From Azospirillum thermophilum (lineage in GTDB: Bacteria; Pseudomonadota; Alphaproteobacteria; Azospirillales; Azospirillaceae): a DNA stretch of 64,000 nt. Where the stretch lies: positions 541,263 through 605,262 of the forward strand of contig NZ_CP029354.1 in the NCBI RefSeq assembly GCF_003130795.1. The letters run 5' to 3'. The notes beneath the pieces are model-generated. The model worked only from the letters and a program-made list of their open reading frames with translations, made no database searches and was not told the origin of the DNA. The position numbers and the translations under genes are program-made. Below, in pieces: positions 56,110-64,000 of the stretch; the first letter of the stretch is position 1, and the number at the start of each line of letters is the position of its first letter.

Positions 56110-58623
56110 ATGACCGATCGTCCCGCAACGTTCCGCCCGGCAACCCGAGGCCACCGCGCCGGCCGGACGGCACGGGCGAGGCTGGCGGTCGGCTGGCTGG
56201 CGCTCGGCTGGCCGTTGCTCGCCTGGCCGTTGCTCGCTTGGCCGTCCTCCGCCCTCCCGTTCCCCGGGGATCCCGCCCCTGCTCCGTCCGGGCCGGTACA
56301 GCCCGCGGCGCAGGCCGTGCTGCTGGAGATCCCGGCCCTTCCCCTTCGCGAGGCGCTGACCAGCTTCGGCCGCCAGACCGGCCTGCAGATCCTCTACAGC
56401 CCCGACCTCGTACCGGACCGCCGGTCGCGCGCCCTGTCGGGACGGATGGACCCGGCCGCCGCCCTTTCCGACCTGCTGAGCGGGACCGACCTCGCCTTCG
56501 AGATGCGGGACGGGATGGTGACGATCGGCCGTCTGCGGGAGAGCCCCGGCTTTCTGCCCGGCCTGACGGTGGAAGGCCGTCCGCCGCCGGCGGGACCAGC
56601 GGCGGTTCCGCCCGACCGCGGCCGCGGCACCGGCAGGTCCGGAAGGCCGGCCGAGGATCCGCCGCAGGGCCTCTCCACCGTCACGCGCGAGGAGCTGGAC
56701 CAGCGGGACGTCCAGGACATCAACGGCGCCCTCGCCTACAGCGCCGGCGTCCGTCCCATCGACTATCCCGGCGGCCAGGGCGCCATCGACGTCTTCATCC
56801 GCGGTTTCCGCCAGAGTTCCGAATCCGTCATGATCGACGGGCTGCGCAGCGGCTACAACCCCTACGGGCTGGAGTACGAGCCCTTCGGCGTGGAGAGGGT
56901 GGAGGTGCTGAAGGGGCCGTCCTCCGCCGTCTACGGGGCGATGCCGCCCGGCGGCGCCATCGCGCTGACCAGCAAGCGCCCGACCGACGGCCCGCTCCAC
57001 CGGCTCCAGCTCCAGGGCGGAAGCCACGACCGGCGGCAGGTCACGGCCGACCTCAGCGACCGGATCGACGCCGACGGGTCGCTGCGCTACCGGCTGACCG
57101 CGCTGTCGCGGCGCAGCGGCACGCAGATCGACCGGACGCCCGACGACCGCCTCTACATCGCGCCCGCCCTGTCCTGGGCCGCCGGCGAGCGCACCGAGAT
57201 CACCCTGCTCGCAAGCCTCCTCGATTTCCGCAAGATGGGGGCGGAGCAGAGCTTCCCGGCGTCGGGAACGGTGCTGGACAATCCCCATGGCCGCCTCGAA
57301 TCCAGCCTGTTCCTCGGCTATCCGGGGCTGAGTTCCTACCGCTCGCGCAGCCTGTCGGCGGGATACGACCTCCGGCACGCCCTGACCGCGGACTGGACGC
57401 TGCGTCAGACCCTGCGCTACAGCCACAGCCGCGTCGGCTACCTGTCCAACTGGGCGCCGTCCGGCCTGCTGGAGGCGGACCGCCGTTACCGCTTCGGGCT
57501 GCAGGACCGGCCCAAGACCAGCGCGACCCTGCTGGTGGACACCGCGCTGCAAGGTGCCGCCACCACCGGGCCGCTGCACCACAGCCTGCTGGCCGGCATC
57601 GGCCATGGCCGCCACCGGGCGCACGAGACGCGGCGCAACGGCACGGTGGCCAACGCGATCGACGTGTTCGATCCCGTCTATGGCGGCCCCTATGCCTGGG
57701 ACGCCACGCCCGCCCGCGATCTGACCGACCGCATCCGCCAGACCGGCCTCTATGCCCAGGACGAGATCGCCTTCGGCGGCTGGCGGCTGACGCTCGGCGG
57801 GCGGCTGGACTGGAGCCGCACCGGCACTGCCGGCCGCCTGTCCGACGGCCCGCCGGTGGAAACGACGCGGTTCGACCGGGCCTTCACCAAGCGCATCGGG
57901 CTCACCTACCGGTTCGACGGCGGCCTGTCGCCCTACGCCGGCCATTCCACCTCCTTCCAGCCGAACGGCGACAGCGACGTGCAGGGCCGCCCCTTCCTGC
58001 CGAGCCGCGGCACGCAGATGGAAGCGGGACTGCGCTACCGGCCCGAGGGCTTCGACGGGCTGTTCACCCTGTCGCTGTTCCGCGCGGTCCAGCGCAACCT
58101 CACCGCCGCAGACCCGGACAATCCCGGCCATTCGGTCCAAACCGGGCAGATCCGGTCGCGCGGCGTCGAGCTGGAGGCGCGGACGGCGTTGAGCGACACG
58201 GCCGACCTGACGGCGGCCTACGGTTACGCCGAGGCGCGGGTCACCCGAGACACCGCCTACCCCGGCGGAACCGACAAGACCGGAAAGCGGGTGGCCTCCG
58301 TTCCGCGTCATGCCGCCGCGGTCTGGCTGCGGCAGCATTTCCGGGAAGGGCCGGCGGACGGCCTGACCGCCGGCATCGGGATGCGCTATGTCGGCGCGAC
58401 CTACAATGCGGCGAACAGCGTGCGCGTTCCCTCCTACATGCTGGTCGACGTCAGCCTGGGCTATGATCTGGGGCGGCTCTCCCCACAGCTCGACGGCGTC
58501 GGGCTGAGCCTGAGCGCGACCAACCTGTTCGACCGCCGCTACTTCTCGCCGGGCTTCTACGAGAACTCCGTCTTCTTCGGCAACCGGCGGGCGGTGCTGG
58601 CGACTCTGTCCTACGGCTGGTGA
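56110..58623 (+). CDS. TonB-dependent siderophore receptor with N-terminal STN signalling domain
   Basis: An 837-residue outer-membrane receptor. A long N-terminus with an unusual WPLLA repeat signal sequence is followed by an STN domain (IPALPLREALTSFGRQTGLQ to MVTIGRL, residues about 73-150). The plug has GLSTVTREELDQRDVQDING, DVFIRGFRQ, MIDGLRSGYNPYG and RVEVLKGPSSAVYGAMPPGG. The beta-barrel ends in the aromatic LATLSYGW. The STN domain interacts with FecR to activate the ECF sigma factor when siderophore is bound. Sigma factor and FecR genes flank it. It is a paralogue of the receptor at 61756. ATG 56110 is preferred to TTG 56095, but no strong ribosome-binding site is seen. Confidence 0.9.
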   Translation: MTDRPATFRPATRGHRAGRTARARLAVGWLALGWPLLAWPLLAWPSSALPFPGDPAPAPSGPVQPAAQAVLLEIPALPLREALTSFGRQTGLQILYSPDLVPDRRSRALSGRMDPAAALSDLLSGTDLAFEMRDGMVTIGRLRESPGFLPGLTVEGRPPPAGPAAVPPDRGRGTGRSGRPAEDPPQGLSTVTREELDQRDVQDINGALAYSAGVRPIDYPGGQGAIDVFIRGFRQSSESVMIDGLRSGYNPYGLEYEPFGVERVEVLKGPSSAVYGAMPPGGAIALTSKRPTDGPLHRLQLQGGSHDRRQVTADLSDRIDADGSLRYRLTALSRRSGTQIDRTPDDRLYIAPALSWAAGERTEITLLASLLDFRKMGAEQSFPASGTVLDNPHGRLESSLFLGYPGLSSYRSRSLSAGYDLRHALTADWTLRQTLRYSHSRVGYLSNWAPSGLLEADRRYRFGLQDRPKTSATLLVDTALQGAATTGPLHHSLLAGIGHGRHRAHETRRNGTVANAIDVFDPVYGGPYAWDATPARDLTDRIRQTGLYAQDEIAFGGWRLTLGGRLDWSRTGTAGRLSDGPPVETTRFDRAFTKRIGLTYRFDGGLSPYAGHSTSFQPNGDSDVQGRPFLPSRGTQMEAGLRYRPEGFDGLFTLSLFRAVQRNLTAADPDNPGHSVQTGQIRSRGVELEARTALSDTADLTAAYGYAEARVTRDTAYPGGTDKTGKRVASVPRHAAAVWLRQHFREGPADGLTAGIGMRYVGATYNAANSVRVPSYMLVDVSLGYDLGRLSPQLDGVGLSLSATNLFDRRYFSPGFYENSVFFGNRRAVLATLSYGW
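56208..56252 (+). repeat. Three 15-bp tandem repeats in a signal-peptide coding region
   Basis: Two identical copies of CTGGCCGTTGCTCGC (56208-56222, 56223-56237) and a third degenerate copy encode WPLLA-WPLLA-WPSSA in the hydrophobic core of the receptor signal sequence. Each unit keeps frame, so slippage would lengthen or shorten the core by five residues. Confidence 0.8.
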
Positions 58624-58656
58624 CGGCGCGCCGCCGCGGCCGGGCGGGCGCCGGGT

Positions 58657-59667
58657 TCAGCGGGCGGAGAGAAGGAGTTCGCCGTCCTTGGCGACGAGCG
58701 TCACCGGCAGCACCCGGGGAAGCGACGCCGCCACGCGGTCGAGGTCGGCGACATCGTACACGCCGCCGATGCGCATCGCCCCGACCTTGCGGTCCGCCAG
58801 CCGCAGCGGCTGCGACAGGTAGGGGTTCAGCAGCGGGACCGCCTCGGCCAGGGTGATGTTGTCGAACACCAGCTTGCCCTCCCGCCAGGATAGGACCCGC
58901 AGGGGATCGACGCGCGCGACGCTGCCGAACCGGCTGTCGCGGGCGAAGCGGCCCTGCATGCCGGGCGTCAGCCGCAGGGGCTCGCCGCCCGCCGCGGCGG
59001 AGGTCACGGTGACCGATCCTTCGGCCAGCGTCACGGCGAGTTCGCCGTCATTGGCCCAGACGTTGAACACCGTCCCCGTCACCCGGATCCGATGGCCGGC
59101 GGTGAAGACCGTGAAGGGCCGCCCGGCATCGTGCGCAACCGCGAAGAAGGCCTCGCCATGGTCCATCAGGACGCTGCGCCGGTCGCGGAACTGGGCATAG
59201 AACAGGGTGGTGCGGACGTTCAGATCCACCCTGGAACCGTCGGGCAGTTCGACCATGCGGTGCCGTCCGCCGCCGAGAAAGACGTCGACGCGGCCGGGCA
59301 GCAGGCCGGCCGACCAGCCCACCGGCCAGCAGGCGGCCACCGCCGCAGCGATGCAGGCCGCCATCGCCCAGCGCCGCCGCGGCCGAGCCCGGACAATGGC
59401 GGGCTGCGCCGTCACTGCGGGAGGCACTGCGGGGGGCGCTGCGGGGGCCGCCGCTGGAACCGCGGTTGCCCGCGGCGGCAGGCCCGCGGACAGGCCCCAG
59501 ATCTCCCGCATCGCGTCGAATTCCGCCTGATGGCGCGGGTCCTCCCGGCACCAGCGCTCGAAGGCGGCCCGGTCGGCGTCGCCGATGTCGGCCGCCTGCA
59601 GGCGCAGGCACCAGTCCGCCGCCTGTTCGGCCACGCGGTCGTCGTCGGGGGGATGTGACGGAGGCAT
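58657..59667 (-). CDS. FecR family anti-sigma/signal-transducing protein
   Basis: A 336-residue protein. The cytosolic N-terminus has the DUF4880-like AADWCLRLQAADIGDADRAA and FERWCREDPRHQAEFDAM; a single TM segment (WAMAACIAAAVAACWPVGWS, about residues 108-127) follows. The periplasmic FecR domain has VELPDGSRVDLNVRTTLFYA, RRSVLMDHGEAFFAVAHDAG and GTVFNVWANDGELAVTLAEG, and a C-terminal STN-like/DUF4974 part follows (LAEAVPLLNPYLSQPL). It passes the signal from the STN receptor to the ECF sigma factor. It is transcribed towards the receptor gene (convergent), not with the sigma gene, which is unusual. ATG 59667 chosen. Confidence 0.9.
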   Translation of the reverse strand: MPPSHPPDDDRVAEQAADWCLRLQAADIGDADRAAFERWCREDPRHQAEFDAMREIWGLSAGLPPRATAVPAAAPAAPPAVPPAVTAQPAIVRARPRRRWAMAACIAAAVAACWPVGWSAGLLPGRVDVFLGGGRHRMVELPDGSRVDLNVRTTLFYAQFRDRRSVLMDHGEAFFAVAHDAGRPFTVFTAGHRIRVTGTVFNVWANDGELAVTLAEGSVTVTSAAAGGEPLRLTPGMQGRFARDSRFGSVARVDPLRVLSWREGKLVFDNITLAEAVPLLNPYLSQPLRLADRKVGAMRIGGVYDVADLDRVAASLPRVLPVTLVAKDGELLLSAR

Positions 59668-59950
59668 ACGGGCGCGCTCGGCTCCGGAAGGCGTTCGGCA
59701 GCTATAGAGCAGGCGGGGGCCGGACCGCAAGGCGAGCCGGACCGGACCAACTCTACGCGAGGTGTCCACCGGGGGGAACCCCGGGCGCACGGCGGCGCCC
59801 CATGACCGGCCGCGGCAGGGGGGCGGCCGGGGGAAGCGGCTTCAGTTTCGCGCCGCCCGTTCGTCCTAGTCAGGGCGGCGCTGCGCCTCCGCCGTCGTGG
59901 CGGGAGGCCACCGTGCCGGCCGCCTTCGTTCCCGTCCCTCAGGAATCCCG

Positions 59951-61606
59951 ATGCCGACGCCATCCCGCACCAGCCTCGCAGCATTGCTCCGGCTTCTTCG
60001 CCCCTTCTGGCCGCTGCTGGCCGCCGCCACCCTTCTGGGGGTGCTGGGCGGGCTCAGCGTGACCGGGCTTCTCGCCGCCATCAACCACATCCTGCGCGCC
60101 GGAGAAGGCCCCGGCGCCGGAATCCTCCTCGCCTTCGCCGGCCTGTGCGTCCTGGCACTGGCCGGCTCGGTCCTGTCCGACATCGCCACCAACCGGATCG
60201 GGCAGAAGGTCGTCGCGCGGCTGCGCAAGGATCTGGGCGACCGCATCCTGACCGCGCCGATCGACCAGCTCGAGCACTATCGCAGCCACCGCCTGATCCC
60301 GGTGCTGACCCACGACGTGGACACCATCAGCGACTTCGCCTTCGCCTTCGCGCCGCTGGCGGTGTCGCTCAGCGTCACGCTGGGCAGCCTGTGCTATCTG
60401 GCGGTGCTGTCCTGGCCGATGTTCCTGGCGACGGCCGCCGCCATCCTGATCGGCAGCGCCGTGCAGTATGCCGCGCGCGTCCGCGGCATCGAAGGCTTCC
60501 AGGAGGCCCGCGCCTACGAGGACGAGCTGCAGAAGCACTACCGCTCGCTGGCGGAAGGGGCGAAGGAGCTGCGCATCAACCGGCCGCGGCGGCTGCGGCT
60601 GCAGAGCGAGGCGCTGCGCGGAACCATCGACCGCATCTGCGACATCCAGATCCGGTCGATCAACCTCTTCGTCGTCGCCAAGGGCTTCGGGTCCACGCTG
60701 TTCTTCATCGTCATCGGGGTGGCGCTCGGCGTCGAGGCGCTGTGGCCCAGCACCGACCGCGGGACGCTGAGCGGCTTCATCCTGGTCCTGCTCTACATGA
60801 AGGGGCCGCTGGAGCATCTGATCGGCACCCTGCCCATCGTCAGCCGCGCCCAGGTCGCCTTCCGCCGCATCGCGGAGCTGGCGGCGGAGTTCGCCTCGCC
60901 GGAACCGCATCTGCTGATGAAGGACGGCGCCCGTCCGCCCGCGACCATCGACTCGCTGGAACTGCGGAATGCCCGCTACGTCTACCCGCCGGCCGGCCCG
61001 GACGCCGAGCCCTTCGCGCTCGGCCCCGTCTCGCTGCGCGTCGGCCGCGGCGAGATCCTGTTCATCGTCGGCGAGAACGGCTGCGGCAAGACCACGCTGA
61101 TCAAGATGCTGCTCGGGCTGTACCCTCCTCACGAGGGGCAAATCCTGCTGGACGGCAAGCCGGTGACGCCGGAGACGCGCGACGACTACCGCCAGCTCTT
61201 CACCACCATCTTCGCCGACTATTTCCTGTTCGACGACCTGATCCAGGCGGGCGACGGCGTGCCGGAGGACGCCCGCCCCTATCTGGAGCGGCTGGAGATC
61301 GCCCACAAGGTCCGCGTCGTCGACGGCGTGTTCAGCACGACCGACCTGTCCACCGGGCAGCGCAAGCGGCTGGCCCTGCTCCAGGCCTGGACGGAGAGGC
61401 GGCCGGTTCTGGTGTTCGACGAATGGGCCGCGGACCAGGACCCGACCTTCCGGCGGATCTTCTACACCGAACTGCTGCCCGGCCTGAAGGCGATGGGCAA
61501 GACCATCATCGTCATCTCCCACGACGACCGCTATTTCCATGTGGCCGACCATCTGCTCCGGCTGGCCGCCGGCAGGGTGGCGGAGGATCGTCAGCCGGCG
61601 GCGTGA
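59951..61606 (+). CDS. Cyclic-peptide/siderophore export ABC transporter (PvdE/SyrD type)
   Basis: A 551-residue half-transporter with six hydrophobic segments in the first 320 residues (for example LLAAATLLGVLGGLSVTGLL, LSVTLGSLCYLAVLSWPMFL). The nucleotide-binding domain has Walker A IVGENGCGKTTLIKM, signature LSTGQRKRLALL and Walker B PVLVFDEWAADQDPTFRR, the exact PvdE-family version. These exporters move peptide siderophore precursors (ferribactin in Pseudomonas) to the periplasm. ATG 59951 has AGGA 7 bases upstream. It precedes a TonB receptor gene by about 150 bp. No NRPS gene is in this window; one may lie beyond it. Confidence 0.92.
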   Translation: MPTPSRTSLAALLRLLRPFWPLLAAATLLGVLGGLSVTGLLAAINHILRAGEGPGAGILLAFAGLCVLALAGSVLSDIATNRIGQKVVARLRKDLGDRILTAPIDQLEHYRSHRLIPVLTHDVDTISDFAFAFAPLAVSLSVTLGSLCYLAVLSWPMFLATAAAILIGSAVQYAARVRGIEGFQEARAYEDELQKHYRSLAEGAKELRINRPRRLRLQSEALRGTIDRICDIQIRSINLFVVAKGFGSTLFFIVIGVALGVEALWPSTDRGTLSGFILVLLYMKGPLEHLIGTLPIVSRAQVAFRRIAELAAEFASPEPHLLMKDGARPPATIDSLELRNARYVYPPAGPDAEPFALGPVSLRVGRGEILFIVGENGCGKTTLIKMLLGLYPPHEGQILLDGKPVTPETRDDYRQLFTTIFADYFLFDDLIQAGDGVPEDARPYLERLEIAHKVRVVDGVFSTTDLSTGQRKRLALLQAWTERRPVLVFDEWAADQDPTFRRIFYTELLPGLKAMGKTIIVISHDDRYFHVADHLLRLAAGRVAEDRQPAA

Positions 61607-61660
61607 CGCAAGCCGGCCGGGGCCGCATCCGAAAAAATGCCGGGAGGACAGATTCCCCCT

Positions 61661-61683
61661 TAATTCTCCCCTACCCCCTTCGT
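61661..61683 (+). promoter_or_regulatory. Possible iron-starvation ECF promoter
   Basis: TAATT (61661-61665) and CGT (61681-61683) resemble the TAAAT/CGT elements of PvdS/FecI-type promoters, upstream of the second TonB receptor. Spacing is 15 bp, a base or two shorter than the usual, so confidence is low. Confidence 0.3.
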
Positions 61684-61755
61684 CTTAGAGCCGGGAGACG
61701 GGCTTCGCCTGGACGCGGAGCCCGCCGGATCGAGTGTCAGTTCGGGGGAATGGAG

Positions 61756-63995
61756 ATGGAGATCGAGGGTGGGGCGGCCGCACCGGCCGGCCGTCTGGCG
61801 ACGGGCAAGCGCGGGCGCCCGAGAACCGTCCTGCTGGGGACGACGATAGCCGGACTGGCGTTGCTGGCGAACCAGCCGGCCGGGCTGGCGCAGCAGGCGG
61901 CGGACGGCGCACCGGCCGGCAGCGGCGACAGCATGCTTCTCGGCCCGATTTCGGTGCAGGGCGTGGTCGGCGGCACCGAGGGCTATGTCGCGACGCGCAG
62001 CGCCGTCGGCACCAAGGTCGAGACGCCGCTGATCGAAATTCCGCAGACGATCTCCGTCGTGACCCGCAAGGAGCTGGACCAGCGTGCGGTCCAGGACTTC
62101 GCCGGCGCGGTGGCCTACTCGCCCGGCATCGCCGTGGTCGATTATCCCGGCGGCCCGGGCGCCCCGGATTTCTCGATGCGCGGCTTCCGCGACTTCAACC
62201 TGTTCGGCATCTACCGCGACGGCCTGCGGGCGGGCTTCAACAACTACGACACCAGCTTCGAGCCCTACGGGCTGGAGCGCGTCGATGTCGTGAAGGGGCC
62301 CTCGTCGGTCCTGTTCGGCCAGACCTCGCCCGGCGGCGTGGTGAACCTCACCACCAAGCGGCCGACCGACAAGCCGCTGCATGAACTCCAGCTGCAGACC
62401 GGCAGCTACGACCGCCGGCAGGCCGCCTTCGATTTCGGCGGGCCGGTCGACGGCGACGGCAAGGTGCTGTACCGCCTGACCGGTCTCGGCCGCCTGTCCG
62501 ACACCCAGGTCGACCATGCGCCGGACGACCGCCTCTACATCGCGCCGGCCGTGACCTTCAAGCCGGCCGACAAGACCAAGATGACCCTGCTCGCCAGCTA
62601 TCAGAGGCTGAAGATGAGCGGGTCCGAGCAGAGCATTCCACGCAACGCGACGGGGCTGATCGGCACCGATCTCTATTTCGGCGTTCCCGGCTATTCCGAC
62701 TGGAAGGTGCAGAACACCTCGGTCGGTTACGAGCTGGAGCATGAGATCAGCCCGAACTGGACCATCCATCAGAACGCCCGCTACATGCATTCGCGGGTCA
62801 ACTTCGTCAGCGCCTTCAGCACCGCCTGGCCGGTGCGGCTGGTGGACGGCCGCTATTATCCGGTCGGGGTGCAGGACCGTCCGAAGACCACCGAAACCTA
62901 TCTGCTCGACACCAACGTCCAGGGCAAGGCGACCACCGGCCCGGTGTCGCACACCATCCTGGCCGGCGTCGACTACGGCTACTACATCGGGCGGGAGACG
63001 CGGCGCAACTCGCTGAATGAGCTGGTGATCGACGTCCTCAACCCGGCCTATCCGGGGACCGGGTTCCTCTATGGCAATCCCTGGGTGGACGGAAAGAGCA
63101 ACCTGACCCAGATCGGCGCCTATCTCCAGGACCAGCTGCGCTACGAGAACTGGATCCTGACGCTCAGCGGCCGGCAGGACTGGGTGGCGGGCAAGGAGAT
63201 CGACAACCTGTCCCGCGGCTTCCAGACCGCGCGCGACAGGCAGTTCACCGGCCGCGCCGGCATCGGCTATGTCTTCGACAACGGCATCGCGCCCTATGCC
63301 AGCTACGCGACCTCCTTCCAGCCGACCACCGGCACCTATGCGCCGCAGCGTGGCGGCGGCACCTTCCAGCCCACCACCGGCACCCAGTACGAGGTGGGCG
63401 TGAAGTATCAGCCCAACGGCTGGAACAGCTTCATCTCCGCGTCGCTCTACCACATCACCCAGCAGAATGTTGCGACCAACGATCCGGTCTACAGCGGCTA
63501 TTCCGTGCAGGACGGCGAGGTCCGCAGCCGCGGCATCGAGCTGGAAGGCAAGATGGAGCTGACGGAGGAATTCAGCCTGATCGCCTCCTACGCCTTCGTC
63601 GATGCCGAGATCACCAAGGACAATCCGGCGGTGGGATCCACCGCCAGCTCGGTCGGGCTGCGTCCGAAGGGGATCCCGCGACACATGGCGTCGGCCTGGG
63701 GCGACTACACCGTCAAGTCCGGCCCGCTCACCGGCCTCGGCCTCGGGGTGGGGCGCGCTATGTCGGCACCGCCAAGAACGCCGGCAACACCGCGACCATC
63801 CCCGACTACACGCTGATCGACGCCGCCATCCGCTATGACCTGGGCGCCCTGCGGTCCGAACTGGCGGGGGCCAGCGTGGCGCTCAACGTCAGCAACCTGA
63901 CCGACAAGACGTATTCCTCGGCGGGCTTCTACGACAACACCGTGCTGTACGGCAACCGCCGCCAGGTCCTGGCGACGCTGAAGTACAGCTGGTAG
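61756..63995 (+). pseudogene. TonB-dependent siderophore receptor (no STN domain), apparent frameshift near 3' end
   Basis: An FpvA/FhuE-type receptor: signal peptide (LLGTTIAGLALLANQPAGLA), TonB-box region, plug (VETPLIEIPQTISVVTRKEL, DFSMRGFRDFNLFGIYRDGL, VDVVKGPSSVLFGQTSPGGV) and barrel. At about 63750 the frame leaves the family (GRAMSAPPRTP), but the correct continuation RYVGTAKN through NVSNLTDKTYSSAGFYDNTV to the terminal LATLKYSW lies in the adjacent frame, ending TAG 63993-63995. One extra base in the four-G run 63750-63753 repairs it to about 747 residues. GGGGGA 6 bases upstream favours ATG 61756 over 61750. It lacks the STN domain, so it is an uptake-only paralogue of the receptor at 56110. 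Confidence 0.88.
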
Positions 63996-64000
63996 GGCGG

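Overview
The window is very GC-rich and almost fully coding. Its gene families point to an alphaproteobacterium, most likely an Azospirillum-like member of the Rhodospirillales. This assignment is inferred from gene content and composition; no rRNA or other marker gene is present.

Layout. (1) 1-24.9 kb is a surface-polysaccharide locus. It holds a truncated FG-GAP repeat protein, a PIG-L deacetylase, several glycosyltransferases (GT4, GT2 and WecG/TagA type), four related or simple methyltransferases plus a Methyltransf_24-like protein, a GDP-mannose 3,5-epimerase homologue, a second sugar epimerase, a ManC-like protein with a degenerate nucleotidyltransferase half, a polyprenyl-phosphate sugar-phosphate transferase, glucose-1-phosphate cytidylyltransferase (RfbF), a Wzc/GumC-type chain-length/export protein and a secreted six-repeat cysteine protein. 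(2) 24.9-28.9 kb holds a two-subunit isoquinoline-1-oxidoreductase-type molybdenum enzyme and a pirin. (3) 29.0-31.1 kb is a soluble globin-coupled chemoreceptor that also carries PilZ and zinc-binding (CZB) domains. (4) 31.1-32.8 kb is a lower-GC two-gene cassette: an ImmA/IrrE metallopeptidase translationally coupled to a divergent class III nucleotide cyclase-like protein. I consider this the best candidate for an undescribed system. (5) 33.0-41.4 kb holds a two-domain cold-shock protein, a fused indolepyruvate ferredoxin oxidoreductase, a YCII protein with an ECF sigma factor of the SigJ/ECF42 type, a NarL-like regulator, and a divergent TetR/cupin pair. (6) 41.5-45.2 kb is an M20 amidohydrolase with a DUF3100 membrane protein, divergent from a LysR regulator. 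(7) 45.2-51.0 kb is a three-gene signalling operon: a degenerate periplasmic 5'-nucleotidase, a hybrid histidine kinase with Hpt, and a response-regulator/histidine-kinase fusion. (8) 51.1-54.3 kb is a curli operon (csgF, csgG and two curlin-repeat proteins). (9) 54.9-64.0 kb holds a MarR regulator and an iron/siderophore locus: an ECF sigma factor, a TonB receptor with an STN signalling domain, FecR, a PvdE-type peptide-siderophore exporter and a second TonB receptor.

How the genes fit together. Regions 1 and 8 both build the extracellular matrix. Regions 3 and 7 are sensory. Region 9 is a siderophore uptake and export module whose biosynthetic enzymes are not in this window.

Data quality. 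Four genes (pirin, the dual cold-shock protein, the SigJ-type sigma factor and the second TonB receptor) each carry an apparent -1 frameshift at or near a short G/C run. Each would be repaired by adding one base. The recurrence suggests homopolymer under-calling in the assembly rather than real gene decay.
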